Made by a program: the position numbers and the translations under genes
The notes under the pieces: model-generated
Database searches by the model: none
Told to the model about the DNA's origin: nothing
What the model saw: the letters and a program-made list of their open reading frames with translations, nothing else
Origin: Reyranella sp.
Lineage (GTDB): Bacteria > Pseudomonadota > Alphaproteobacteria > Reyranellales > Reyranellaceae
Direction of reading: 5' to 3'
DNA length: 8,293 nucleotides
Assembly (NCBI GenBank): GCA_004296815.1
Contig: SCVT01000056.1
Coordinates: 1 to 8,293, forward strand
Shown: piece after piece, positions 1 to 5,047 of the stretch
How positions within the stretch are numbered: the first letter of the stretch is position 1
Layout: each line of letters begins with the position of its first letter

Positions 1-1190
1 GATCAGCCCCCTTCGTCCCCACTGTCCACCTGCGGGGCGGCTCGGCCATTCGCCGACCGCTGATCGTGCTGGCGGTCTGCGCCGTGGCGGTCATCGCCTA
101 CCTGGCACGCGACTTCCTCATCCCGACCGCGGCCGCGCTGGTCCTGGCTCTGATCCTGACTCCCGTCGCCAAGGCCTTCGAACGTGCGCGGCTGCCGCCG
201 ACGGCGGCCGCAGGCGTTTCGGTCTCGCTGCTGGCCGTCATCGTCGCCGGCGTGCTCGTCGTCTCGGCGCCGGCCATCTCGACCTGGGCGCAGCAGGCGC
301 CCTACCTCGCCTATACGCTGGAGCGCAAGCTCGAGGGCCTGCGCGAGTCTCTCGCGGTGGTGAAGCGGTTCACCGATCGCGTCGAGCAGGCAACTACCGG
401 CGCGCCGGCGACGCCCGGATCCACCAGTGCGGAGAAGCCCCCCGAGAAGGTCGTGGTGCGCGACAGGTCACTGCTGGGCGAAATCGCCAGCACCACGCCA
501 GCCCTGCTGCTGCAGATCGGCTACGCGGTCGTGCTGGCCTTCATGCTGCTCGCCCATCGCAACGACCACCGCCGCCAGATCCTGCGGGTGCCGCTCAACT
601 TCCACACGCGCGTGCGCCTGGCGCGGATCATGCGCGACATCAACGGCCGTGTCGGCAGCTATCTCTTCGCGCTGGTCGTCATCTATTCGGTGGTGGCCGT
701 CATCTGCACCGTCGTGCTCGCCTTGCTGGGCTTCCCCAACCCGTTGCTGTGGGGTGTGCTGATGGGGCTCGCCTCTTTCGTGCCCTTTATCGGTCCGCCG
801 GTCGCGATCGGCCTGGTCGCGCTCGTGGCGCTGATTACCTACGAGGACTGGTGGTTGATGCTGGCCGCTCCACTGGCGCTCGCGGCTATCCATGTCGTGG
901 AATCGCAGTTCATAACGCCGATCTTCGTCAGCCGTCGCTGCGCGCTGAACACGGTGGCGGTGTTTGCCGGTGTCGCCCTGCTGGGATGGATGTGGGGTGC
1001 CGTGGGCGCCATCGTGGCGGTGCCGCTGCTTATCCTGGCGAGCACCGTCGCGGCGCACCTGCCGTCCCTGCGCTGGCTGGAGGTCATGCTGTCGGAGGAC
1101 CGGCCCGTCAGCGAGCGCCTGGCCGTGAAGCCGCCGCTCGCCTCGGTGACTCCGCTTCAGATTCGGCGGCGGCGCGTCGCGACGAAGTAG
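1..1190 (+). CDS. AI-2E family transporter (PerM-like permease), 5' end outside window
   Basis: This is a polytopic inner-membrane protein of the AI-2E/PerM family. Members are linked to autoinducer-2 export or to Na+/H+ antiport, but the substrate here is unknown. The first hydrophobic block (AYLARDFLIPTAAALVLALI) matches the family's N-terminal helices. A soluble, charged stretch follows around residues 85-135 counted from GTG 66. The C-terminal half carries the family hallmarks: LGFPNPLLWGVLMG, ASFVPFIGP, VESQFITPIFVSRR and WGAVGAIVAVPLL. The reading frame is open to the left edge: 21 more codons precede the GTG at 66, including an R-R-P-L-I stretch that looks like the usual lead-in to helix 1. 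No in-frame ATG and no convincing Shine-Dalgarno lie before GTG 66, so the true start is probably left of the window. The stop is TAG 1188-1190, and the last 34 bp overlap the convergent gene at 1157-1420. The family call is firm; the start is not. Confidence 0.93.
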   Translation, partial: SAPFVPTVHLRGGSAIRRPLIVLAVCAVAVIAYLARDFLIPTAAALVLALILTPVAKAFERARLPPTAAAGVSVSLLAVIVAGVLVVSAPAISTWAQQAPYLAYTLERKLEGLRESLAVVKRFTDRVEQATTGAPATPGSTSAEKPPEKVVVRDRSLLGEIASTTPALLLQIGYAVVLAFMLLAHRNDHRRQILRVPLNFHTRVRLARIMRDINGRVGSYLFALVVIYSVVAVICTVVLALLGFPNPLLWGVLMGLASFVPFIGPPVAIGLVALVALITYEDWWLMLAAPLALAAIHVVESQFITPIFVSRRCALNTVAVFAGVALLGWMWGAVGAIVAVPLLILASTVAAHLPSLRWLEVMLSEDRPVSERLAVKPPLASVTPLQIRRRRVATK

Positions 1191-1420
1191 GAGCCGCCAA
1201 GCAGGGCCCAGAAGCCGCCGACGATGGCGGAGGCTGCGGCCGGGTCGAGATGACGCTCGATCAGGGCGAAGGCGGAGAAAGACAGGAAGATCGCGCCAAC
1301 GACGATCGCCAGGGCGGCGGCGAGCGTGAGTGCAGCGCGCGTCATGGCCTCGTGGGCTGCGACGCGCAACGAACGGGCCGCGGCAGCGGAAGCCGCGACC
1401 CGGAGCAGGGGGCCGATCAT
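1157..1420 (-). CDS. Small two-helix membrane protein, YqjE/phage-holin-III-like
   Basis: This is an 87-residue hydrophobic protein. A short cationic N-terminal segment (residues 1-26) is followed by one membrane segment at about 27-52, a turn with E-R-H-L-D-P, a second segment at about 60-82, and an R-R-R-R tail. This resembles the small 'phage holin superfamily III' (DUF1469, YqjE-like) proteins, which are chromosomal and not lytic. The main support is position: it lies 40 bp downstream of a DUF883/YqjD-like gene on the same strand, as yqjE follows yqjD in enterobacteria. The role is unknown; related pairs are membrane-associated stress or stationary-phase proteins. No good Shine-Dalgarno precedes ATG 1420. 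An alternative ATG at 1345 would leave 62 residues, but it would remove the helical lead-in typical of the family. Its 3' end overlaps the convergent AI-2E gene by 34 bp. The gene is likely; the family assignment is moderate. Confidence 0.68.
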   Translation of the reverse strand: MIGPLLRVAASAAAARSLRVAAHEAMTRAALTLAAALAIVVGAIFLSFSAFALIERHLDPAAASAIVGGFWALLGGSYFVATRRRRI

Positions 1421-1460
1421 GGATGGTCTCGTTCGGGCAGGAGCAGGCTTTGCCGGACGC

Positions 1461-1790
1461 CTATTGGCGACGACAAAGCCAGCCTGCGAGGAAGCCGATT
1501 CCGACGACGGCGGCGAGGGTCGTGAGCGGCCGCGATTCGGCCGTTTCCACGAGCTTGTCGGTCGCCTTGTTCCTGAGGTCGATCGTGTCGTTGGCGATCG
1601 CCTTGGCGGTGTCGCCGTACTTGGCGATCAGCTCACGCGCCGAGCGTAGCGTCTCCTCGAGCGCTTCCTCGCCGCGGGCCACGATCGAGTGGCCTGTGCC
1701 GTTGACCGAATCGGTCAGCTCCTCGAGCTGGGCCTTGAGCAGGGCGATCTCCTTGGCGAGATCCTTGCCGTTGTGGCTGGCGGCACGCAT
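1461..1790 (-). CDS. DUF883/ElaB/YqjD family membrane-anchored protein
   Basis: This 109-residue protein has an amphipathic, charged helical body (residues about 8-80, with repeated A/E/K/L heptad-like spacing and a YGDTAKAIAND segment). A single C-terminal hydrophobic anchor follows at about 88-105, introduced by R-P-L and containing V-G-I-G-F-L-A-G-W, with a basic C-R-R-Q tail. That architecture is diagnostic of the ElaB/YqjD/DUF883 family. In E. coli, members sit in the inner membrane and bind ribosomes in stationary phase. The open frame extends upstream to 2093, but the start is fixed at ATG 1790 by a GGAGGA Shine-Dalgarno (1797-1802) with a 6-nt spacer. The extra 101 residues would overlap the DinB gene and have shadow-like composition. 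It is followed 40 bp later by a YqjE-like gene. A candidate EcfG-type promoter lies 44 nt upstream of the ATG, which would fit general-stress control. Confidence 0.88.
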   Translation of the reverse strand: MRAASHNGKDLAKEIALLKAQLEELTDSVNGTGHSIVARGEEALEETLRSARELIAKYGDTAKAIANDTIDLRNKATDKLVETAESRPLTTLAAVVGIGFLAGWLCRRQ

Positions 1791-1796
1791 GGCGGG

Positions 1797-1802
1797 TCCT
1801 CC
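1797..1802 (-). promoter_or_regulatory. Shine-Dalgarno deciding the DUF883 gene start
   Basis: On the minus strand the sequence reads GGAGGA, six nucleotides (CCCGCC) before ATG 1790. This near-perfect anti-16S match at ideal spacing selects ATG 1790 over the longer open frame that begins at 2093. Confidence 0.85.
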
Positions 1803-1819
1803 GACTGCTGGGAAATGGG

Positions 1820-1839
1820 GCGTCTCGTTGACGAAACGC
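1820..1839 (-). terminator. Hairpin after the operon's last gene; possible terminator or leader stem
   Basis: On the minus strand GCGTTTCG and CGAGACGC form an 8-bp stem with one G-U pair around a TCAA tetraloop, about 37 nt after the glutaredoxin-DinB stop codon. The wobble pair works only in minus-strand RNA; the plus strand would have an A-C mismatch. The sequence that follows (CCCATTTCCC) is poor in U, so this is not a textbook intrinsic terminator. It may end the operon weakly. The left arm overlaps the proposed -10 element of the next gene. Confidence 0.35.
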
Positions 1840-1859
1840 TCACATCTCCGGGAGGTTGC
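1835..1859 (-). promoter_or_regulatory. Candidate EcfG-type (general stress) promoter for the DUF883 gene
   Basis: On the minus strand GCAAC (1855-1859) and CGTT (1835-1838) are separated by 16 nt. The alphaproteobacterial EcfG consensus is GGAAC-N16/17-CGTT, so 8 of 9 positions match at an allowed spacing. The -10 element ends 44 nt before ATG 1790, leaving room for a leader of about 37 nt. A chance match in an 86-bp gap is possible, and no experimental support is available. DUF883-type genes are plausible members of such a regulon. Confidence 0.42.
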
Positions 1860-1876
1860 AGTCTTTGGGCCGTCGA

Positions 1877-2629
1877 TCAGCCGTCCCAGACATTCTGGGG
1901 CATCGGCAGACGTGCGAAATCCGCATCGCCGAGCGGTCGGGAATGTCCGATGCCTTCGCGTTCCAGCAGCATCATCCACTGCCGCACGTGCTGACCCGAA
2001 TGCCAGGTTGTGCGTTCGAGCAGTTCGTGCAGGCTCTGCGGCCCGTAGTAGGTCGAGAGCGTGCGTGTCGCTGCCGTGTCGCCGCCCTGCCACCAGTTCC
2101 GGAAACGCCGCTGGATTTCAGTGCCGTAGCTGACGATGGAGGCGATGTCGGCATCCTCGGCGGGCTCCTCGCGGAACATGGCCTGCACCAGCGTGGTGCC
2201 CTGCTCGGCGTCGAGGAACGCCTGGACCACGCGAAAGAGGTGGAAGGCGAGCGAGCGGTAGCTGCGCGGCCGCCCCGGCACATGGACGTGCAGGCGTTCC
2301 GCCGGCATCAGCGGCAACAGCGCCAGCGCCGACGTCATGAACTTGTCGAGGCGACCGTAGAGTTCGGTCGGGGACAGCGCGGGCCCGGACTTCTCATCGA
2401 GGCCGAGGAACTCGACGATCTGCTTGGTACTCTGGCCGAATGTGTACGCAGTCCCGCGCGACAGCACCGGCACTGAACGCAAACCGAGCGCCTGCAGCTC
2501 GGCGAAGCCGGCCGGGTCTTCAAGAACATTCACGGAGATGAAGTCGATCCCACGGACCGATAGAAACTCTTTGAGTCTCAGACAGCTCGTTCAACCAGGC
2601 TGCCAGAAGACCTTCAACGGCTCGGACAT
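1877..2629 (-). CDS. Putative selenoprotein: glutaredoxin(UxxC)-DinB fusion with in-frame TGA
   Basis: Read from ATG 2629, this is a 250-codon protein with one internal TGA (2591-2593, codon 13). The glutaredoxin-like domain covers about residues 4-77. It begins LKVFWQPG-[TGA]-TSCLRLKEFL and contains the cis-proline motif (SVPV, P54) and the FGQ segment before its last helix. The TGA occupies the first, nucleophilic position of the CxxC motif; the resolving Cys16 is present. A DinB-fold domain follows at about 85-240, with the expected metal-ligand histidines H130 (AFHLF) and H210/H214 (WHSGQH). DinB relatives include thiol-dependent isomerases and transferases, so joining one to a glutaredoxin suggests low-molecular-weight-thiol chemistry. 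The start is set by GGAGGA six nt before the ATG and 19 nt after the preceding receptor gene's stop. A GTG at 2533 has no Shine-Dalgarno and would halve the glutaredoxin fold. Codons on both sides of the TGA are in frame and conserved-looking, which argues for selenocysteine over decay. A point nonsense mutation or base error is the alternative. Confidence 0.78.
2544..2560 (-). promoter_or_regulatory. SECIS-like hairpin 2 (7-bp stem, GUG loop)
   Basis: On the minus strand TCGGTCC-GTG-GGATCGA folds into a 7-bp stem (including one G-U pair) with a three-base loop whose first base is G. There are 37 nt between the TGA and the loop. As I recall the bacterial SECIS rules, they require G in the first two loop bases and 16-37 nt from UGA to loop, so this fits at the outer limit. 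The G-U pair exists only in minus-strand RNA. Confidence 0.5.
2563..2579 (-). promoter_or_regulatory. SECIS-like hairpin 1 (7-bp stem, AAA loop)
   Basis: On the minus strand GAGACTC-AAA-GAGTTTC forms a 7-bp stem with one G-U pair. It is 17 nt long and starts 11 nt after the TGA, the size and distance I recall for the minimal E. coli fdhF SECIS. The loop lacks the guanine that E. coli SelB needs, which weakens it. It may act alone or stack with the next hairpin, only 2 nt away. Confidence 0.42.
2591..2593 (-). other. In-frame TGA, proposed selenocysteine codon (Sec13)
   Basis: The minus strand reads CCT GGT TGA ACG AGC TGT, that is P-G-[TGA]-T-S-C. As I recall related glutaredoxin-DinB proteins, they have cysteine here (W-Q-P-G-C-x-S-C). 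Replacement of a redox cysteine in a thioredoxin-fold CxxC by UGA is the classic signature of a bacterial selenoprotein. No selA, selB, selC or selD is in the window, so the decoding machinery has to be shown elsewhere in the genome. Confidence 0.72.
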
Positions 2630-2635
2630 GGCGTT

Positions 2636-2641
2636 TCCTCC
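2636..2641 (-). promoter_or_regulatory. Shine-Dalgarno for the glutaredoxin-DinB start at 2629
   Basis: The minus strand reads GGAGGA followed by AACGCC and ATG at 2629. This strong site lies in the 19-nt gap after the Bug receptor's stop and would be pointless if translation ended 12 codons later at the TGA. It is the main reason to start the gene upstream of the in-frame TGA. Confidence 0.88.
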
Positions 2642-2648
2642 AAGGCAG

Positions 2649-3626
2649 TCATTTGGCTGGCCGTATGCCCAGCATGTCAAGCAGCCCCTTCCAGCGCTCG
2701 AGGTCGACGGCGAGGCGGACGGCAGCCTCGTCGGGCTTGGTCGTATCCACGACGACACCGAGCTGCGTGAGCTGACCCGAGACCTCGGATGATTCCACGA
2801 CGTCGCTCAGATCGCGATTCCAGGCGGCGACGAGGCGGGGAGGGAGACCGGCCGGCGCGAACAATCCGTACCAGTCGCTGACTTGCAGCTCGGGGTGACC
2901 GAGTTCGACGATGGTCGGCACGTCGGGCAGCATGGCGCTGCGCTTGGCGCCCGTGGTCACGAGCAGCCGCACACGGCCGCCGCGCTGGTGATGAAGGAGG
3001 GACGCGATGCTGGCGCAGCCAGCCGGAACCCTGCCCTCAGCGATGTCGTTGGCCAGCGGACCGGCGCCGCGGTAAGCCACGGGTTCGAGCTCCAGCCCGT
3101 GCTGCCGACCGAGCAACTGCGGGAAGTAGGTCGAGAAGGTATCCGGCGCCGCCGTGCCGAAGCGCCGCCGCTCGGGTGGCCCAGCCTTCACCCATTGCAC
3201 GTACTCAGCGAAGCTCGCGACGCCGATCTTGGGCGAAGCACCGAACACGGTCTCGTAGGTGCCGACCATGCCGAGCGGTGCGAGATCTGTTTGCGGGTCG
3301 AACGGAAATGTCGCGGGCGAAATCAATCGGCCGATCAGGGTCGTGCTGGCGACCAGACCGACGATCGAGCCGTCGGGCGCTGCCTTCGCCAGCATCTCAC
3401 CCATCGCCGCGCCGGATCCACCGGGCCGGTTCTCGACAGTGACCGAGCGGCCGATGCGTCTCTGCAGGCCGGGGCCGATCGCGCGGGCCACCGAGTCCGA
3501 ACCGCCGCCGGCGGGAAAGCCGACCAGGATGCGGAGTGCACGATCGGGCAGTCGGGGCTGCGCAACGGCATGCGACGAAAGCAACGACAGTGCTCCGGCA
3601 AGCACGGTGCGACGCGGTGCGGACAT
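2649..3626 (-). CDS. Bug/TctC family periplasmic substrate-binding receptor (copy 2)
   Basis: This 325-residue periplasmic receptor belongs to the tripartite tricarboxylate transporter (TTT) family. These proteins bind small carboxylates or related compounds and deliver them to TctA/TctB-type membrane partners, none of which is in the window. The N-terminus has an R-R pair then a hydrophobic stretch ending H-A-V-A before Q23, a probable signal peptide with some Tat-like character. The mature part has the standard family blocks: PDRALRILVGFPAGGGSD, VTVENRPGGSGAAMG, the AAPDG turn, FPFDPQTDLAP, and LPDVPTIVELGHPEL near the C-terminal third. The start at ATG 3626 has no clear Shine-Dalgarno; it begins 30 nt after the VOC gene's stop, so coupling to upstream translation is plausible. 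It is clearly paralogous to the receptor at 4054-5043 but well diverged, so the two may bind different ligands. Confidence 0.93.
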   Translation of the reverse strand: MSAPRRTVLAGALSLLSSHAVAQPRLPDRALRILVGFPAGGGSDSVARAIGPGLQRRIGRSVTVENRPGGSGAAMGEMLAKAAPDGSIVGLVASTTLIGRLISPATFPFDPQTDLAPLGMVGTYETVFGASPKIGVASFAEYVQWVKAGPPERRRFGTAAPDTFSTYFPQLLGRQHGLELEPVAYRGAGPLANDIAEGRVPAGCASIASLLHHQRGGRVRLLVTTGAKRSAMLPDVPTIVELGHPELQVSDWYGLFAPAGLPPRLVAAWNRDLSDVVESSEVSGQLTQLGVVVDTTKPDEAAVRLAVDLERWKGLLDMLGIRPAK

Positions 3627-3656
3627 TTGAGAAAGGCGGCGGTCGGACAGCGAGGT

Positions 3657-4040
3657 CTATTGCTTTCTGTGACAGACGACGCAGATCTTGTTGCCGTCGG
3701 GATCGCGCACATAGGCGCCATAGTAGTTGGGATGATAGTGCGTGCGGAGGCCCGGCGCACCTTCGTCCTTGCCGCCTGCCGCCATCGCCGCGGCATGGGC
3801 GGCATCGACGGTGCCGCGGTCGGCGGCCTCCAGTCCGACGGTGATGCCGTTGCCGACGGTCGCTGCGTTCTTGTCGAGCGGGCTCAGCACCCAGAGCTGG
3901 GGCCGGCCGCCGGCCGGACCGTAGCCGACGGCATTGGGATAGTCCGCGTGGCGCACGAGGCCGAGCGGCTTCAGCAGCCCGTCGTAGAAGGGCTTGGCCT
4001 TGCCGAGATCGTTGCTGCCGATCGTCACGTGGCTGAACAT
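3657..4040 (-). CDS. VOC (glyoxalase/bleomycin-resistance) family protein
   Basis: This 127-residue cytoplasmic protein is a single vicinal-oxygen-chelate unit of two beta-alpha-beta-beta-beta modules. It starts M-F-S-H-V-T-I-G with the first expected metal histidine (H4), continues DLGKAKPFYDGLLKPLGL, and ends RTHYHPNYYGAYVRDPDGNK. The usual C-terminal ligand position, often Glu just after DPDGNK-[hydrophobic], is Cys120 here (N-K-I-C-V-V-C-H). It may therefore bind its metal differently or not be a glyoxalase. It is not possible to tell lactoylglutathione lyase, dioxygenase or fosfomycin/bleomycin-type activity from sequence alone. The start at ATG 4040 is well supported: the upstream stop and SD are fused (TGAGGAGAGG, then CGACGC), indicating translational coupling to the receptor gene 13 nt upstream. 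It sits between two paralogous Bug receptors. Confidence 0.88.
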   Translation of the reverse strand: MFSHVTIGSNDLGKAKPFYDGLLKPLGLVRHADYPNAVGYGPAGGRPQLWVLSPLDKNAATVGNGITVGLEAADRGTVDAAHAAAMAAGGKDEGAPGLRTHYHPNYYGAYVRDPDGNKICVVCHRKQ

Positions 4041-4046
4041 GCGTCG

Positions 4047-4056
4047 CCTCTCCTCA
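4047..4056 (-). promoter_or_regulatory. Shine-Dalgarno overlapping the upstream stop (VOC gene)
   Basis: The minus strand reads TGAGGAGAGG, then CGACGC and ATG 4040. The TGA is the stop of the Bug receptor at 4054-5043, and its last base begins the purine-rich AGGAGAGG site. This arrangement favours translational coupling of the two genes. Confidence 0.75.
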
Positions 4057-5043
4057 GTTCACCGGCTTCATCCCGAGCGCCTCGAGCGAGGCCTGCCACT
4101 TCTTCATGTGAGCCGCAAGGCGCTCCGCACAGGCGGCGGGTGTCGAGGTCTCGACATCGAGCCCGAGCTGACCCAGCTGGTCCTTGATCTCCCTGCTCTC
4201 GAGAACGGCGACGAGCGCGCGGTTCCAGGCGTCGACCGTCGGCTCTGGTGTCCCTGCGCGGGCGTAGAAGCCGTACCACTCCTCCATCGTCAGGCCTGGA
4301 TAGCCTGCCTCGGCGGCTGTCGGCAGGTCCGGCGCGATGGCGACGCGCTTCGAGCCGGAGGTCGCGAGGATGCGGATGCGGTTGGCGCGATGGGCCACCA
4401 GGAACGACGTCAGGCCGGCGACGCCCGCCGGCACCTTGCCGTCGGCCATGTCGTTGATCAGCGCCGAGGTGCCGCGAAACGGCACACCCTCCAGGCGAAC
4501 GCCGAACTCGCGACTGAACAGGCCTACATAGAATTTGAGCGAGGCATCCGATGCCGTCGCACCCAACCGGTTGCGGCCGGGTTCTCCGGCCTTCAGCCAC
4601 TGCACGTAGTCGGCGACGGTCGTGATGCCGAGTGACGTCGGCACCGCGAGCCCGTCGATGAACGTACCGGCGGTCGTGATGGGCGCGAGGTCGGTCGCCG
4701 GATCGAACGGGTAGGCGGGGGTGAAAAGCTTGGCGACCATGGACGGCGTGGGCATGAACGCGACCATGCTTCCGTCAGGGGCGCCGAACTTCAGCGCCTC
4801 GCCCGCGGCTGCGCCGGTGCCGCCGGGGCGATTCTCGACCGTGACCCGGCGGCCGGTCCGGCGCTCCAAGGCGGTCGCGATCAATCGCGCCATGCCATCC
4901 GAACCGCCACCCGCGCTGAAGCCGACGACGATGCGCAGGGTTCGGTCAGGCAACTCGGTTTGTCCACGCGCGACCGTCGGTACAGTCGCCAACGCACCAA
5001 TCGCGAGGATCGATCTTCGGTGGAGAGATCGTGGTGCGCCCAT
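4054..5043 (-). CDS. Bug/TctC family periplasmic substrate-binding receptor (copy 1)
   Basis: This 329-residue tripartite tricarboxylate transporter receptor begins MGAPRSLHRRSILAIGAL, a probable export signal with a twin arginine, ending around residue 28. The mature blocks are PDRTLRIVVGFSAGGGSD, VTVENRPGGTGAAAGEAL, YPFDPATDLAPITTAG, VPFRGTSALINDMADGKVP and APDLPTAAEAGYPGL, all typical of the Bug fold. The open frame runs upstream to 5163, but ATG 5043 is chosen because it gives a standard signal peptide and lies 4 nt after the monooxygenase stop (TGAGCGGATG on the minus strand). A start at 5163 would add 40 non-signal residues and overlap the monooxygenase gene. No TctA/TctB partners are present, so it is an orphan receptor in this window. 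Its position directly after a monooxygenase suggests it captures that enzyme's substrate or a breakdown product (inference). Confidence 0.93.
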   Translation of the reverse strand: MGAPRSLHRRSILAIGALATVPTVARGQTELPDRTLRIVVGFSAGGGSDGMARLIATALERRTGRRVTVENRPGGTGAAAGEALKFGAPDGSMVAFMPTPSMVAKLFTPAYPFDPATDLAPITTAGTFIDGLAVPTSLGITTVADYVQWLKAGEPGRNRLGATASDASLKFYVGLFSREFGVRLEGVPFRGTSALINDMADGKVPAGVAGLTSFLVAHRANRIRILATSGSKRVAIAPDLPTAAEAGYPGLTMEEWYGFYARAGTPEPTVDAWNRALVAVLESREIKDQLGQLGLDVETSTPAACAERLAAHMKKWQASLEALGMKPVN

Positions 5044-5047
5044 CCGC

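Noticed and set aside
1157..1420. True phage holin or prophage remnant
   Set aside because: No phage genes are nearby, and the partner is a DUF883 gene. Chromosomal YqjE-like proteins share the holin-III label without a lytic role.
749..1525. 258-aa plus-strand ORF running from the AI-2E gene into the DUF883 gene
   Set aside because: It is an out-of-frame shadow of the AI-2E gene, rich in G, R and A, with no ribosome site or domain.
1461..2093. 210-aa version of the DUF883 protein starting at 2093
   Set aside because: The first 101 residues have shadow-like composition and overlap the DinB gene in another frame. ATG 1790 has a near-perfect Shine-Dalgarno and begins the conserved part.
1877..2533. 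The 218-aa DinB-only ORF starting at GTG 2533
   Set aside because: It starts in the middle of a glutaredoxin fold, has no Shine-Dalgarno, and leaves 115 bp before the receptor gene unexplained. The upstream ATG with a strong site and a matching frame explains the region better.
2591..2593. Simple pseudogene (nonsense mutation) as the first explanation for the TGA
   Set aside because: There is no other stop, frameshift or loss of motif in 250 codons, and the TGA falls exactly on the redox cysteine. It cannot be ruled out without the rest of the genome, so it is kept as the alternative.
2883..4187. 434-aa plus-strand ORF antisense to the receptor and VOC genes
   Set aside because: It lies opposite three well-supported genes, has low-complexity G/R/H/A-rich composition and no recognisable domain. 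Long antisense frames are common in high-GC DNA.
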